Assembly (NCBI GenBank): GCA_945866165.1
Contig: CAMBGO010000017.1
Location: forward strand, 1-18,932
Length of the DNA stretch: 18,932 nt
Reading direction: 5' to 3'
DNA from: Chitinophaga pinensis
Lineage (GTDB): Bacteria > Bacteroidota > Bacteroidia > Chitinophagales > Chitinophagaceae
In this document: piece by piece, positions 1 to 8,649 of the stretch
Layout of the letters: every line of letters starts with the position of its first letter
Position numbering within the stretch: the stretch's first letter is position 1
Translations under genes and position numbers: made by a program
The notes under the pieces: model-generated
Told to the model about the DNA's origin: nothing
The model's database searches: none
Seen by the model: the letters and a program-made list of their open reading frames with translations, nothing else

Positions 1-1
1 C

Positions 2-286
2 TACATTGAGCCAGGTGGATACCTTCGTTTGAAAAACTTAAGTGTTGGTTACAACATGCCTTCAAAAACTGTAAAGAAAATTGGTTTAGACAAACTTCGT
101 CTATACGCTCAAGCTCAGAACATTCTGACCATTACAAAGTACACTGGTCTAGATCCTGAGATTGGAAACTTCAACACAGGTAGGGGTGATTATAGGAACC
201 AGGCCGTTGACTACAACATGGGTGTAGATTCAGGTAACTTCCCAGTTCCAAGAATGATCACCTTTGGTATCAACGCTTCGTTCTAA
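2..286 (+). CDS. SusC/RagA-type TonB-linked outer membrane protein, C-terminal fragment
   Basis: This is the last 94 codons of a gene that begins left of the window; the frame is open from base 2 to the TAA at 284-286. The fragment carries typical SusC C-terminal features: a 'GGYLRLKNLSVGY' strand, then 'LRLYAQAQNILTITKYTGLDPE', here spanning about residues 30-51 of the fragment, and a final beta-strand ending in phenylalanine (ITFGINASF), the usual end of an outer-membrane barrel. SusC proteins are TonB-dependent porins that import an oligomer captured by their SusD partner. A SusD gene starts 30 nt downstream, so the two are almost certainly co-transcribed. The substrate cannot be read from this end of the protein. 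The TTG at 29 is an internal codon, not a start. Confidence 0.93.
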   Translation, partial: YIEPGGYLRLKNLSVGYNMPSKTVKKIGLDKLRLYAQAQNILTITKYTGLDPEIGNFNTGRGDYRNQAVDYNMGVDSGNFPVPRMITFGINASF

Positions 287-316
287 TCAACACTAACCAA
301 TCGCGAACAAGAAAAA

Positions 317-2050
317 ATGAAAAAGATGAAAAATAAATTTTTAAAATTCTCAATTGCTATCTTATTGTTGGCAACTGGAATCTGGGCTTGTAAAAAGAGC
401 TTCCTAGATACTTCGCCATACGGTCAGTATGGTGATGACCAATTGTTGAGTGCCAAAGGTATAGACGCTGTATTGATCGGTGCCTATGGTATGCTCGACG
501 GTGAATCTCAATTTAAATACGGTGAAAACTGGTTTACTCCAGTTACAAACTGGGTATATGGTGATATCGCTTCTGATGATGCCTACAAAGGAACTGATGC
601 GAATGATCAGCCTCCTATGACAACCGTAGAAACTTATAACACCATTCCTTCTACACAAGGTTTGTATGCAAGGTGGATTTCCATCTATGATGGTATTGCA
701 CGTTCAAATGATGTTATCAGGATCATTAAAAAGACAAAAGAAAAGGCTGCAGGCGAACTTTCAGCTGCAGACGAAAGCAGGTTATTGGCTGAAGCAAGAT
801 TTATCAGAGGCTTCCAACATTTTGAGGCTATCAAAATGTGGAACAACATTCCAGTAATGTCTGATACTGCAACAGCTAATCCAGGTAACCCTGGCGGTGC
901 TGATGCTGGTTGGAAATTCATTGAAGAAGATTTCAACTTTGCTTATGCAAATCTTCCTGCAACACAATCACAAGCTGGTCGTGTTCACAAATGGGCTGCT
1001 GGAGCATATCTAGCTAAAGCTTATTTGTTCCAAAAGAAATATTCTCAGGCATTAGCATTGTTCAATACAATCATTGCATCTGGTGTGAACGTAAGCGGTA
1101 CCAAATTTGGTCTACAAGATGCATATTGGAAGAACTACGATGCTCGTTTTGAAAATTCTCAAGAGTCTGTTTTCTCTGTACAGATGGCAGCTCAAGGTTC
1201 ACAAGAAGGTGATGGTAACAGGGGATATGGTCTTGCCTTCCCTTATGGTACTTTCGATGCTGGATGTTGCGGATTCTTGCAGCCTTCACAAAACCTAGTG
1301 AACGCACACAAAACACAGAATGGTTTGCCATTGCTCGGAACATTCAACCTTGTTGATGTGAAGAATGACGAAGGAAAAGCTTCTGCTGATGCTTTCACTC
1401 TTGGTAATGAAACAGTTGACCCACGTCTTGACTGGTCAACTGGTCGTCGTGGTGTTCCATTCTGGGATTGGGGAGCTCACCCAGGTGCTAACTGGATCCG
1501 TGACGTAGGATACGCCGGTCCATATAGTCCTAAAAAGCACGTTTATGCAGCTGCTGATATCAATAGCTTCACTGCAAACGGTTGGAAAAACATGACAGCT
1601 AAGAACTACAACGCAATGCGCTATTCAGATCTTCTCTTGATGGCTGCTGAGTGTGAAGTAGAAGTAGGGTCACTTGAAAATGCACGTGCACTTGTAAACC
1701 AAGTTCGTACAAGGGCTGCTAATCCTGCAAGTAAAATTGCTGGAAGTCCTGCTAACTACGATGTTAAGAACTATACTGCGGCTTGGACTAGCAAAGATGT
1801 TGCAAGAGAAGCAGTTCGTTTTGAAAGAAGGCTTGAACTTGCTATGGAAGGACATAGGTTCTTTGACTTAGCTCGTTATGGTGCTGATTATATCAAGACT
1901 ACACTTAATGCTTATCTTGAAGTTGAGAAGAATAAAAGGATTTACCTTAAGGCATCTTCTGGCTTCCCAGATAGACATCGTTTCTATCCAATTCCAGAAA
2001 GAGCAATCGTACTTTCAAAAGGTACATTGAAGCAAAATCCTGGTTATTAA
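317..2050 (+). CDS. SusD/RagB family nutrient-binding outer membrane lipoprotein
   Basis: This 577-residue protein is of normal SusD length. It has a lysine-rich N-terminus, a hydrophobic stretch (about residues 11-22) and a lipobox ending at Cys25 (GIWAC), so it should be lipidated and surface-exposed. The family sits as a lid on SusC and binds the ligand before import. Family marks include the N-terminal 'SFLDTSPYGQY' region, the C-terminal 'RFERRLELAMEGHRFFDLARYG' block (about 498-519), and the ending 'FYPIPERAI...LKQNPGY'. The start is ATG 317; ATG 326 (Met4) is possible and would not alter the lipobox. A vicinal Cys-Cys pair lies in 'DAGCCGFLQ' (about residues 315-323). Codons here, as in the SusC fragment, are richer in GCT, GGT, AAC and TTC than in the following gene, which suggests high expression. 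A strong hairpin terminator follows. Confidence 0.95.
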   Translation: MKKMKNKFLKFSIAILLLATGIWACKKSFLDTSPYGQYGDDQLLSAKGIDAVLIGAYGMLDGESQFKYGENWFTPVTNWVYGDIASDDAYKGTDANDQPPMTTVETYNTIPSTQGLYARWISIYDGIARSNDVIRIIKKTKEKAAGELSAADESRLLAEARFIRGFQHFEAIKMWNNIPVMSDTATANPGNPGGADAGWKFIEEDFNFAYANLPATQSQAGRVHKWAAGAYLAKAYLFQKKYSQALALFNTIIASGVNVSGTKFGLQDAYWKNYDARFENSQESVFSVQMAAQGSQEGDGNRGYGLAFPYGTFDAGCCGFLQPSQNLVNAHKTQNGLPLLGTFNLVDVKNDEGKASADAFTLGNETVDPRLDWSTGRRGVPFWDWGAHPGANWIRDVGYAGPYSPKKHVYAAADINSFTANGWKNMTAKNYNAMRYSDLLLMAAECEVEVGSLENARALVNQVRTRAANPASKIAGSPANYDVKNYTAAWTSKDVAREAVRFERRLELAMEGHRFFDLARYGADYIKTTLNAYLEVEKNKRIYLKASSGFPDRHRFYPIPERAIVLSKGTLKQNPGY

Positions 2051-2070
2051 TTTATAGCTAACTATAGTAT

Positions 2071-2099
2071 AAAAGGCGCCAATTTATTGGCGCCTTTTT
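2071..2099 (+). terminator. Rho-independent terminator after the SusC-SusD pair
   Basis: A perfect inverted repeat pairs AAAAGGCGCCAAT (2071-2083) with ATTGGCGCCTTTT (2086-2098). The stem has a GGCGCC core and is followed by a T run. It begins 21 nt after the susD stop, so it should end SusC-SusD transcripts before the large lipoprotein gene. It lies only 49 nt before the next start codon, so read-through or a promoter downstream of the hairpin must serve that gene. Confidence 0.9.
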
Positions 2100-2147
2100 C
2101 TTTTGGTTGAATATCTTTACAGCCTATTATATTCAAATAACATCATC

Positions 2148-5100
2148 ATGTCATTTCAGAAGTATTCTTTTCTTTCAGTTTGTGCATTCTTCCTTCTCCT
2201 GTTTTTTGCTTCTTGCAATAATGACAAGGTATTTAAGCTCATTGATGCTTCTGATAGTGGGATCACATTCAATAATAAAATAATAGAAGATAGTGCAGTA
2301 AACCCTATGAATCTTGAATTCATCTACAATGGTTCTGGCGTTGCTGTAGGCGATTTTAATACAGACGGCTTACCTGATTTATATTTTACTGGTAGCAGGG
2401 TAAAAAATGAATTATATATTAACCAAGGGAAATTCAAATTCAAAAATGTAACTGATAAATCTGGCACAGCTTCAGAAGCATATTGGAGTTCATCAGCTTC
2501 TGTTGTTGATATTAACAATGACGGGAAACCAGACATCTATGTTAGCAATTCCGTTGCAAAGAATAGTCTGTATCGAACAAACCAATTCTTTTTAAATATG
2601 GGTCTCGATAAAGAAGGTAATCCCATATTTAAAGATGTAGCAGCTGAATATAATCTCGCTGATACAGGGCATACTGTTATGACTGTTTTCTTTGATTATG
2701 ATAAGGACGGAGATTTGGATGCTTACATGCTCAATACACAACCAATTGAACGTTCTCCAACAATATATCAAAACTTAGCCCAGGACTCAATAACGTATAG
2801 CAATGATAAGTTAATGCGAAATGACTTTGATTCAGTATTGGGACATCCTATTTTTACAGATGTTTCACTTCAAGCTGGTATTTCATTGCCAGGATATGGA
2901 TTGGGTGTCAATATTACCGATATCAACCATGATGGATGGAAAGATATTTTTGTTACAAACGACTTTAATAACAGCGATCATCTTTTCATTAATGATCAAC
3001 ATGGTGGTTTTACAGAGCAATCAAAAAAATATTTCAAGCATTCGAGCTACAACGCGATGGGGAATGATGTGAGTGACATTAATAATGATTGTTTGCAGGA
3101 TGTCATTACAGTAGATATGCATGCGAAAGATAACTATCGCAAAAAGATGAATATGAATGCCAATAGTTATCAAGGCTATATGAATCTTTTGCGCTATGGG
3201 TATAATATTCAATACGTTCGTAATACGCTACAGCTCAATCAAGGATTTATCAACTCAAATAAAAACGATACTTCTAACAGACCTGTTTTTAGTGAGGTAG
3301 CTTTTATGGCTGGTGTTGCAGAAACAGATTGGAGTTGGTGTCCAACCATTGCAGATTTTGATAATGACGGATTGAGGGACATGCTTATTACCAACGGCTA
3401 TCCCCGCGATGTAACTGACAATGATTTTGTATCATATCGAACTGAAGCTAGTCGATTCGCGTCATGGGATAATTTATTAGAGCATATCCCGCAGATTAAA
3501 ATTCCGAATTATGCTTTTAAAAACAATGGCTCATTGACATTTGATGATGTGACAGATCAGTGGGGATTGGAGCAGCCATCTTTTTCAAATGGAGCAGTTT
3601 CGGTTGACCTAGATGGCGACGGCGATCTTGATTATGTTGTAAACAACATCAATGATCCAGCTTCGGTATATGAAAATACCCTGTCTGAAAAAAAAGAACT
3701 GAATAATTATCTTCAATTTTCATTTAATGGAAGCAGTCAAAACAGAGATGGGTATGGAACTGAATTGATTCTATTTTATGAAAAAAATAAAAAGCAGTAT
3801 ACAGAATACACTCCTTTTCGTGGTTATTTGAGTTCTCTTGAACCACTTGTTCATTTTGGATTGGGAAAAACTGCTTCTGTCGATTCTATCAAAGTTATTT
3901 GGCCTGATGGTAAGCAGCAAGTACTGAAAAATATAAAGGCTAATCAACGGATCAAACTAGAATACGCAAATGCAGTGTCGACATCATCCGATCCATTTGA
4001 TTTTCTTTACCCAAAAACAACTTCACTATTTGCAGATGTATCAGATTCATTAGGCATCAACTATGTTCATGCTGAATCAGATTTTATTGATTTCAATGTT
4101 CAGAAATTATTGCCCCATAAACTTTCTGAGTACGGTCCAGGGTTGGCTGTAGCAGACCTCGATGGAAATGGAACAGATGATATCATCATAACCGGATCTT
4201 ATCCGAATAAATCAACCATCTTGTTGCAACAAACTGATGGTCAATTCAAAAAAGATTCATTGCCTTATACAGCAGGTATTAATCCACACGCAGACGAAAT
4301 GGGCGTGCTGGCTTTTGATGCTGACAAGGATGGCGATCAAGATATTTATTTTTCAAGCGGGGGATATGAACGCCAATCGAATTCCCCTTCATACGCTGAT
4401 CATTTTTTCATCAATCAGGGGAATGGAAAGTTTATAGAGGACAGTACTACAATGCCTTCTAACTATGCTAGCAAATCATGTGTAAGGGCAGCTGATATTG
4501 ATCATGATGGAGACCTTGATCTTTTTCTTGCAGGAAGGGTCGACCCATGGAAATATCCTGCATCGGTTTCATCATTTATATATAGGAATGATTCCAAGCA
4601 AGGAAAGATAAAGTTTACGGATGTTACTGCTGAAGTTGCACCAGGACTTCAACAAGTGGGTTTAACATGTGATGCAATTTTCACTGACTTCGATAATGAT
4701 GGTTGGGAAGACTTGATATTGGTAGGTGAGTGGATGCCCATCATGAGCTTTAAAAATAACAATGGCAAGTTTATTGATCAGACTGCTAGCGCTGGAATTA
4801 TTTCTCAAACAGGATTTTGGTCAAGTATTGTATCATCTGATTTTGATAACGATGGCGATATGGATTATGCAGTGGGCAACATGGGAATGAATAGTTTTTA
4901 TAGAGCATCATCAACCTATCCTGCTAAGATATATGGGAAAGATTTTAATGGCGATGGAAATTATGATGGAGTGCCCACACTGTTTTTGCCTTCAAGCTAT
5001 CAAGACAAAACAATCAGGGAGTTTCCGGCACAAACCAGGGATGATATGATCAAACAAATGATCTCGATGCGTGCAAAATTTCCAAATTATAATTCTTATG

Positions 5101-5738
5101 CCAATTCAACCATCGATAAGGTATTTACAATAGAGGAGATGAAAGGTGCTGTTGTGAAAAAGGCTACCAATTTTAATTCATCGATATTGATAAATGATGG
5201 GAAAGGCAAATTCAATCTTCACTCAATGCCAGAAGGCGCGCAATTTGCTAACATAACTGGAATGGTTACAGATGATTTCAATGGTGATGGTAATGCGGAT
5301 ATATTGCTTTGCGGGAATGATTATGGCACTGAAATTTCTGTTGGCCGATATGATGCAATGAATGGAATGTTGATGAAAGGCGATGGGAATGGTAATTTTA
5401 ATGTCACGAGCATCGTGGAAAGCGGAATCTACATTCCTGGAAACGCAAAGGCCATGGTGAAATTATTAGGGCCTAATCAAACCTATACTATTGTTACTTC
5501 TCAAAATAGAGGTCGATTGAAAATTGCAAGGTTAAAGGGAAACACTGAATTTATAAGGCCACTAAGCAATGAAAAAAATGCCGTGATTGAATACATGAAT
5601 GGGAAGAAGCAAAAAATTGAATTTCCATTTGGAAGTGCTTATTTATCACAGTCATCACGCTTGATACTCGCTTCAGCAGGCATCAAAAAAGTAACATTTC
5701 AAAGCCTTGATGGAAAGACAAGAATTGTTAATAGGTGA
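2148..5738 (+). CDS. Large VCBS/FG-GAP repeat lipoprotein with ASPIC/UnbV domain
   Basis: This 1196-residue protein starts at ATG 2148, which gives a clean lipoprotein signal (MSFQKYSFLSV... lipobox FFASC, Cys at about 23). An upstream TTG would add 15 residues with no signal-like character. It contains about 14 calcium-binding-type D-x-[DN]-x-D-G loops from about residue 69 (DFNTDG) to about 1043 (DFNGDG), the pattern of FG-GAP/VCBS beta-propeller blades. One loop is degenerate (DINNDC). Between two sets of blades, at about residues 517-605, is an ASPIC/UnbV domain with 'NRDGYGTEL', 'GYLSS', 'HFGLG' and 'VIWPDG'. The function of such proteins is not established; surface binding or adhesion is plausible. 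From general knowledge, large ASPIC/VCBS lipoproteins often lie beside SusC/SusD genes and vanadium haloperoxidases in Bacteroidota. The gene ends 4 nt before the convergent DUF1573 gene. Confidence 0.92.
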   Translation: MSFQKYSFLSVCAFFLLLFFASCNNDKVFKLIDASDSGITFNNKIIEDSAVNPMNLEFIYNGSGVAVGDFNTDGLPDLYFTGSRVKNELYINQGKFKFKNVTDKSGTASEAYWSSSASVVDINNDGKPDIYVSNSVAKNSLYRTNQFFLNMGLDKEGNPIFKDVAAEYNLADTGHTVMTVFFDYDKDGDLDAYMLNTQPIERSPTIYQNLAQDSITYSNDKLMRNDFDSVLGHPIFTDVSLQAGISLPGYGLGVNITDINHDGWKDIFVTNDFNNSDHLFINDQHGGFTEQSKKYFKHSSYNAMGNDVSDINNDCLQDVITVDMHAKDNYRKKMNMNANSYQGYMNLLRYGYNIQYVRNTLQLNQGFINSNKNDTSNRPVFSEVAFMAGVAETDWSWCPTIADFDNDGLRDMLITNGYPRDVTDNDFVSYRTEASRFASWDNLLEHIPQIKIPNYAFKNNGSLTFDDVTDQWGLEQPSFSNGAVSVDLDGDGDLDYVVNNINDPASVYENTLSEKKELNNYLQFSFNGSSQNRDGYGTELILFYEKNKKQYTEYTPFRGYLSSLEPLVHFGLGKTASVDSIKVIWPDGKQQVLKNIKANQRIKLEYANAVSTSSDPFDFLYPKTTSLFADVSDSLGINYVHAESDFIDFNVQKLLPHKLSEYGPGLAVADLDGNGTDDIIITGSYPNKSTILLQQTDGQFKKDSLPYTAGINPHADEMGVLAFDADKDGDQDIYFSSGGYERQSNSPSYADHFFINQGNGKFIEDSTTMPSNYASKSCVRAADIDHDGDLDLFLAGRVDPWKYPASVSSFIYRNDSKQGKIKFTDVTAEVAPGLQQVGLTCDAIFTDFDNDGWEDLILVGEWMPIMSFKNNNGKFIDQTASAGIISQTGFWSSIVSSDFDNDGDMDYAVGNMGMNSFYRASSTYPAKIYGKDFNGDGNYDGVPTLFLPSSYQDKTIREFPAQTRDDMIKQMISMRAKFPNYNSYANSTIDKVFTIEEMKGAVVKKATNFNSSILINDGKGKFNLHSMPEGAQFANITGMVTDDFNGDGNADILLCGNDYGTEISVGRYDAMNGMLMKGDGNGNFNVTSIVESGIYIPGNAKAMVKLLGPNQTYTIVTSQNRGRLKIARLKGNTEFIRPLSNEKNAVIEYMNGKKQKIEFPFGSAYLSQSSRLILASAGIKKVTFQSLDGKTRIVNR

Positions 5739-5742
5739 TTGT

Positions 5743-6129
5743 TTATTTGTTGCCCGTTACAATGCCTGTATAATAAAGAGAGTAAACAGAATCTTTTACG
5801 TTCTTGAAAAAGACATGAAGGTCTTTTCTGTAAACACCTATGATGCCTTTTCTTGTATCGTATGATACGCGGATCTCTCCATATGCTCCGTCTTCAATTG
5901 ATGAAGAATCATATCCATTTATGATAGTACAGTCACATCCTGGAATGACCTGTGAAATGCTGATGCTTTTTCCTGTTTCATTTTTGAATCGATAGCGCAT
6001 ATCTACCTTGCCTCCGTATTCAACCTTGCCCAAATCCAATAGAATTGAGTCAAACGAAATGATTTCTTCTTGATTGGGAAAATTGCAGGAAACCAAGATT
6101 AGCAATGAAAATATAAGGACAACTTTCAT
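5743..6129 (-). CDS. DUF1573 family lipoprotein
   Basis: This is a 128-residue small lipoprotein: a hydrophobic N-terminus followed by the lipobox LVSC, with Cys15 lipidated. The rest matches the DUF1573 pattern, an Ig-like beta-sandwich: 'LGKVEYGGKVDMRYRFKN' (about 33-50), then the Cys-x-Cys element 'PGCDCTI' (Cys65 and Cys67), then 'GEIRVSYDTRKGIIGVYRK'. The family is common in Bacteroidota; its molecular role is unknown to me. It points against its neighbours, its stop lying 4 nt from the stop of the VCBS protein. It diverges from the haloperoxidase gene over a 73-nt gap that carries a dyad, so the two may be controlled together. Confidence 0.85.
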   Translation of the reverse strand: MKVVLIFSLLILVSCNFPNQEEIISFDSILLDLGKVEYGGKVDMRYRFKNETGKSISISQVIPGCDCTIINGYDSSSIEDGAYGEIRVSYDTRKGIIGVYRKDLHVFFKNVKDSVYSLYYTGIVTGNK

Positions 6130-6164
6130 ATGTCTAATTTAAGATTCTTATAAAATTCATAAGG

Positions 6165-6183
6165 GTAAAATAGTTAATTTTAC
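6165..6183. promoter_or_regulatory. Candidate operator dyad in divergent promoter region
   Basis: A perfect 7-bp inverted repeat pairs GTAAAAT (6165-6171) with ATTTTAC (6177-6183) across a 5-nt spacer. It lies in the 73-nt gap between the divergently transcribed DUF1573 and haloperoxidase genes. The plus-strand octamer TAATTTTA (6175-6182) matches the Bacteroidota -7 consensus TAnnTTTG at 5 of its 6 fixed positions and overlaps the right arm. If it is a promoter, transcription would begin near 6190, about 13 nt before the haloperoxidase ATG. I see no convincing -33 TTTG. The region is AT-rich, so chance is a real alternative. Confidence 0.3.
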
Positions 6184-6202
6184 AGTAATAAAAAATCTGT
6201 TT

Positions 6203-7519
6203 ATGCAAAGGGCACTGATTAGTTCAATCTTTTTTTTATTCATTTTATCCTGTAGTCAAAAAGAAGAAAAGGTTGTTGTGGATCAATCATCTGTTGAGCA
6301 AATGCATCAGCTGGCCCAGAGTTTAAACAACATCATTGTATATGATATCTTTTCTCCTCCTGTTGCTAGCAGAATATACGCCTATGCATCGTTGGCAGCT
6401 TATGAATCAATTCGAAATCTGGATACAAGCTATCCATCTTTGACTGCACAATTGAATGATTTTGGTAAGATGCCTTCACCTCAAGCAGGTAAAGAGTATG
6501 ATTATAGGATTTCTGCCATTACTTCATTTTTTAGTATCGCGAAGAAGCTCACATTCACAAAAGATTCCACTGTTACCATTGAAAAAGAAATGATTGATTC
6601 CTTGTCATTAGGAATATCAGAAAAAATTGTAGATCGTTCAATTGCATACGGTGCTGCCATTGCAGACTCAATTCTTGCAAGGTCATCGCGTGATCATTAC
6701 AAACAAATACAGGGCATGCCGAGGTATACCATAACTGAACTAAGCGGTAAATGGAAAAACACTCCACCTGATTACCTCGATGGCATACAACCTTATTGGA
6801 ATAAAATGAGAACACTTGTAATGGATAGCGCATCTCAATTTAAGCCCCTGCCTCCGCCAGTAGTGAGCCCTGACAAAAAAAGCGATTTCTATAAAGAAAT
6901 GAAAGAAGTGTTTGATATGAATAAAGCGTTGAATGACTCGACCAAAGAAGTGGCTCGCTTTTGGGATGACAATGCATCAGCTACTACCCATGTAGGACAT
7001 CTCATGTATACTACTAAGAAACCTAGTCCGGGCGGACATTGGATCAATATCACCGCTATTGCATGCAAGCAATCCAATTTTAATTGGGTGCTATCCGCAC
7101 AAGCCTATGCAATGACATCGATTGCGATGTATGATGGTTTTATTTCTTGTTGGGATGAAAAATTCAGGAGTGAATATGTTAGACCTGTAACTGCTATCAA
7201 CGAATTTATAGACCCCAATTGGGAACCACTTTTGCAAACACCCCCATTTCCTGAATATACCAGTGGCCATAGTGTGGTATCGTCATCAATTGCGAATGTG
7301 CTGACCAAGATTTTTGGAGAAAACTTTGCATTCACTGATAGTTATGAAAAACCATATATCGGTCTAGAGCGAAGTTTTCCATCATTTATCAAGGCTTCAG
7401 AAGAAGCTTGTATCAGTAGGATGTATGGGGGCATACATTTTCGTTCTGCAGTTGTAAATGGGAAAACACAGGGTAGGGCGCTGGGTGATTTCATCAATTC
7501 CAAGATCAAGATAAAATAG
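6203..7519 (+). CDS. Vanadium-dependent haloperoxidase (PAP2 superfamily) lipoprotein
   Basis: This 438-residue protein has a lipobox ending at Cys17 (FILSC), so it should be membrane-anchored outside the cytoplasm. All seven vanadate-pocket residues of vanadium haloperoxidases are present with the right spacing. Lys320 and Arg327 lie in K-x6-R-P (KFRSEYVRP), Ser354-Gly355-His356 in 'YTSGH', and Arg406 and the axial-ligand His412 in 'SRMYGGIH'. In the fungal chloroperoxidase the matching Lys-to-Arg and Arg-to-His distances are also 7 and 6. Such enzymes use hydrogen peroxide to oxidise halides; related PAP2 proteins are acid phosphatases, so phosphatase activity is the main alternative. 'KPSPGGHWINI' (273-283) is also typical of the bacterial haloperoxidase branch as I know it. 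A serine hydrolase gene follows after 5 nt and is probably in the same operon. Confidence 0.9.
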   Translation: MQRALISSIFFLFILSCSQKEEKVVVDQSSVEQMHQLAQSLNNIIVYDIFSPPVASRIYAYASLAAYESIRNLDTSYPSLTAQLNDFGKMPSPQAGKEYDYRISAITSFFSIAKKLTFTKDSTVTIEKEMIDSLSLGISEKIVDRSIAYGAAIADSILARSSRDHYKQIQGMPRYTITELSGKWKNTPPDYLDGIQPYWNKMRTLVMDSASQFKPLPPPVVSPDKKSDFYKEMKEVFDMNKALNDSTKEVARFWDDNASATTHVGHLMYTTKKPSPGGHWINITAIACKQSNFNWVLSAQAYAMTSIAMYDGFISCWDEKFRSEYVRPVTAINEFIDPNWEPLLQTPPFPEYTSGHSVVSSSIANVLTKIFGENFAFTDSYEKPYIGLERSFPSFIKASEEACISRMYGGIHFRSAVVNGKTQGRALGDFINSKIKIK

Positions 7520-7524
7520 GCAGT

Positions 7525-8646
7525 ATGCACAATAGAATATTTCTGTATAGTTTTCAGTTAACTGTTTTACTACTTGTTTTTTGCATTGTTTCACAAGGGC
7601 AAGAAAAAAATGGGCTTAATATTGATTCTATTCTAAATAAGAATTTCGACAAAAATGATCCTTATAATGGCGTCATACTGATTGCAGAAAAAGGGAAAAC
7701 CATTTTTCAACAAGCGTATGGTTACCGAGATATTGAAACGGGTGTTAAGTTAAAAGTTGACGACGTATTTGAATTGGCTTCAGTTTCTAAGCAGTTCACA
7801 GCAATGATTATCATGCTGCTTCGGCAAGAAGGAAAATTAAACTATGATGATCCAGTAGAAAAATATTTATCTATTCCATACAAGGGTATTACCATTCGTA
7901 ATTTATTAAATCATACAAGTGGGTTACCAGATTACCAGGAGATCATGGACAAGCATTGGGATAAGTCAAAAGCAGCAGGAAACAATGATATACTTGAATA
8001 TATAAATAAATATGCGCCGCCTGTATTATTTGTTCCCGGTGCAAAATATGAATACAGCAATACGGGTTATGTATTGTTAGCAAGCATTGCCGAGAAAGCA
8101 AGCGGAGAAGATTTTTCTATGATGCTTCGAAAGAGAATTTTTTCTAAGTTGAATATGAAGTATACTGACATTCGTACTGTTTCAGAAAAAAAGAAATTAC
8201 CTAATTTGGCATATGGTCATATGTTGGTGGAAGGCGCCACTGATTATAAAAAAGCAGATTCGTTTCCATCGTCAAACTATACCATTTGGCTTGGTAATAG
8301 GGAAGGTCCAGGCAGAATCAGTTCAACTGCACAAGATCTTTTGAAATGGGATCGCGCTCTTTATGATAGATCATTTTTAACCCCTGCAATGATCAGTGAA
8401 GCATTCAAACCTGCAGTATTGAATGATGGAAAATTATCTCAATATGGTTTTGGATGGGATCTTGTTAACGATCAACGATTTGGGAAGGTGGTAGAACACA
8501 ATGGAGATAACCCAGGATATAAAACACAGATAGTGCGTTATGTTGATGCGGATAAGACCATAATTTTATTATGCAATAATGCGCATGCTAATTTTCCAAC
8601 ATTATTGGTTGCACTTAAAGTCTATATTTCCTCTACGGTAAATTAA
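7525..8646 (+). CDS. Exported serine hydrolase, class C beta-lactamase/transpeptidase-like
   Basis: This 373-residue protein has a Sec signal peptide (hydrophobic residues about 10-23, cleavage near SQGQ). The three active-site elements of the class C beta-lactamase/esterase fold are in order: Ser86-x-x-Lys89 (SVSK, Ser86 the nucleophile), Tyr177-Ser-Asn179 (YSN), and His325-Asn-Gly327 in the KTG position. 'NLLNHTSGLPDY' (126-137) is another family mark. Members include D,D-peptidases, esterases and D-amino acid hydrolases; most are not antibiotic-resistance enzymes, and the substrate cannot be inferred. ATG 7525 is 5 nt after the haloperoxidase stop, so co-transcription is likely. The gene ends 3 nt from the convergent PfkB kinase gene, with no hairpin between them. 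Confidence 0.9.
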   Translation: MHNRIFLYSFQLTVLLLVFCIVSQGQEKNGLNIDSILNKNFDKNDPYNGVILIAEKGKTIFQQAYGYRDIETGVKLKVDDVFELASVSKQFTAMIIMLLRQEGKLNYDDPVEKYLSIPYKGITIRNLLNHTSGLPDYQEIMDKHWDKSKAAGNNDILEYINKYAPPVLFVPGAKYEYSNTGYVLLASIAEKASGEDFSMMLRKRIFSKLNMKYTDIRTVSEKKKLPNLAYGHMLVEGATDYKKADSFPSSNYTIWLGNREGPGRISSTAQDLLKWDRALYDRSFLTPAMISEAFKPAVLNDGKLSQYGFGWDLVNDQRFGKVVEHNGDNPGYKTQIVRYVDADKTIILLCNNAHANFPTLLVALKVYISSTVN

Positions 8647-8649
8647 TCA

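Noticed and set aside
2103..2147. TTG start 15 codons upstream for the VCBS lipoprotein
   Set aside because: It starts next to the terminator T run, and the added residues would displace the lipoprotein signal; ATG 2148 fits better.
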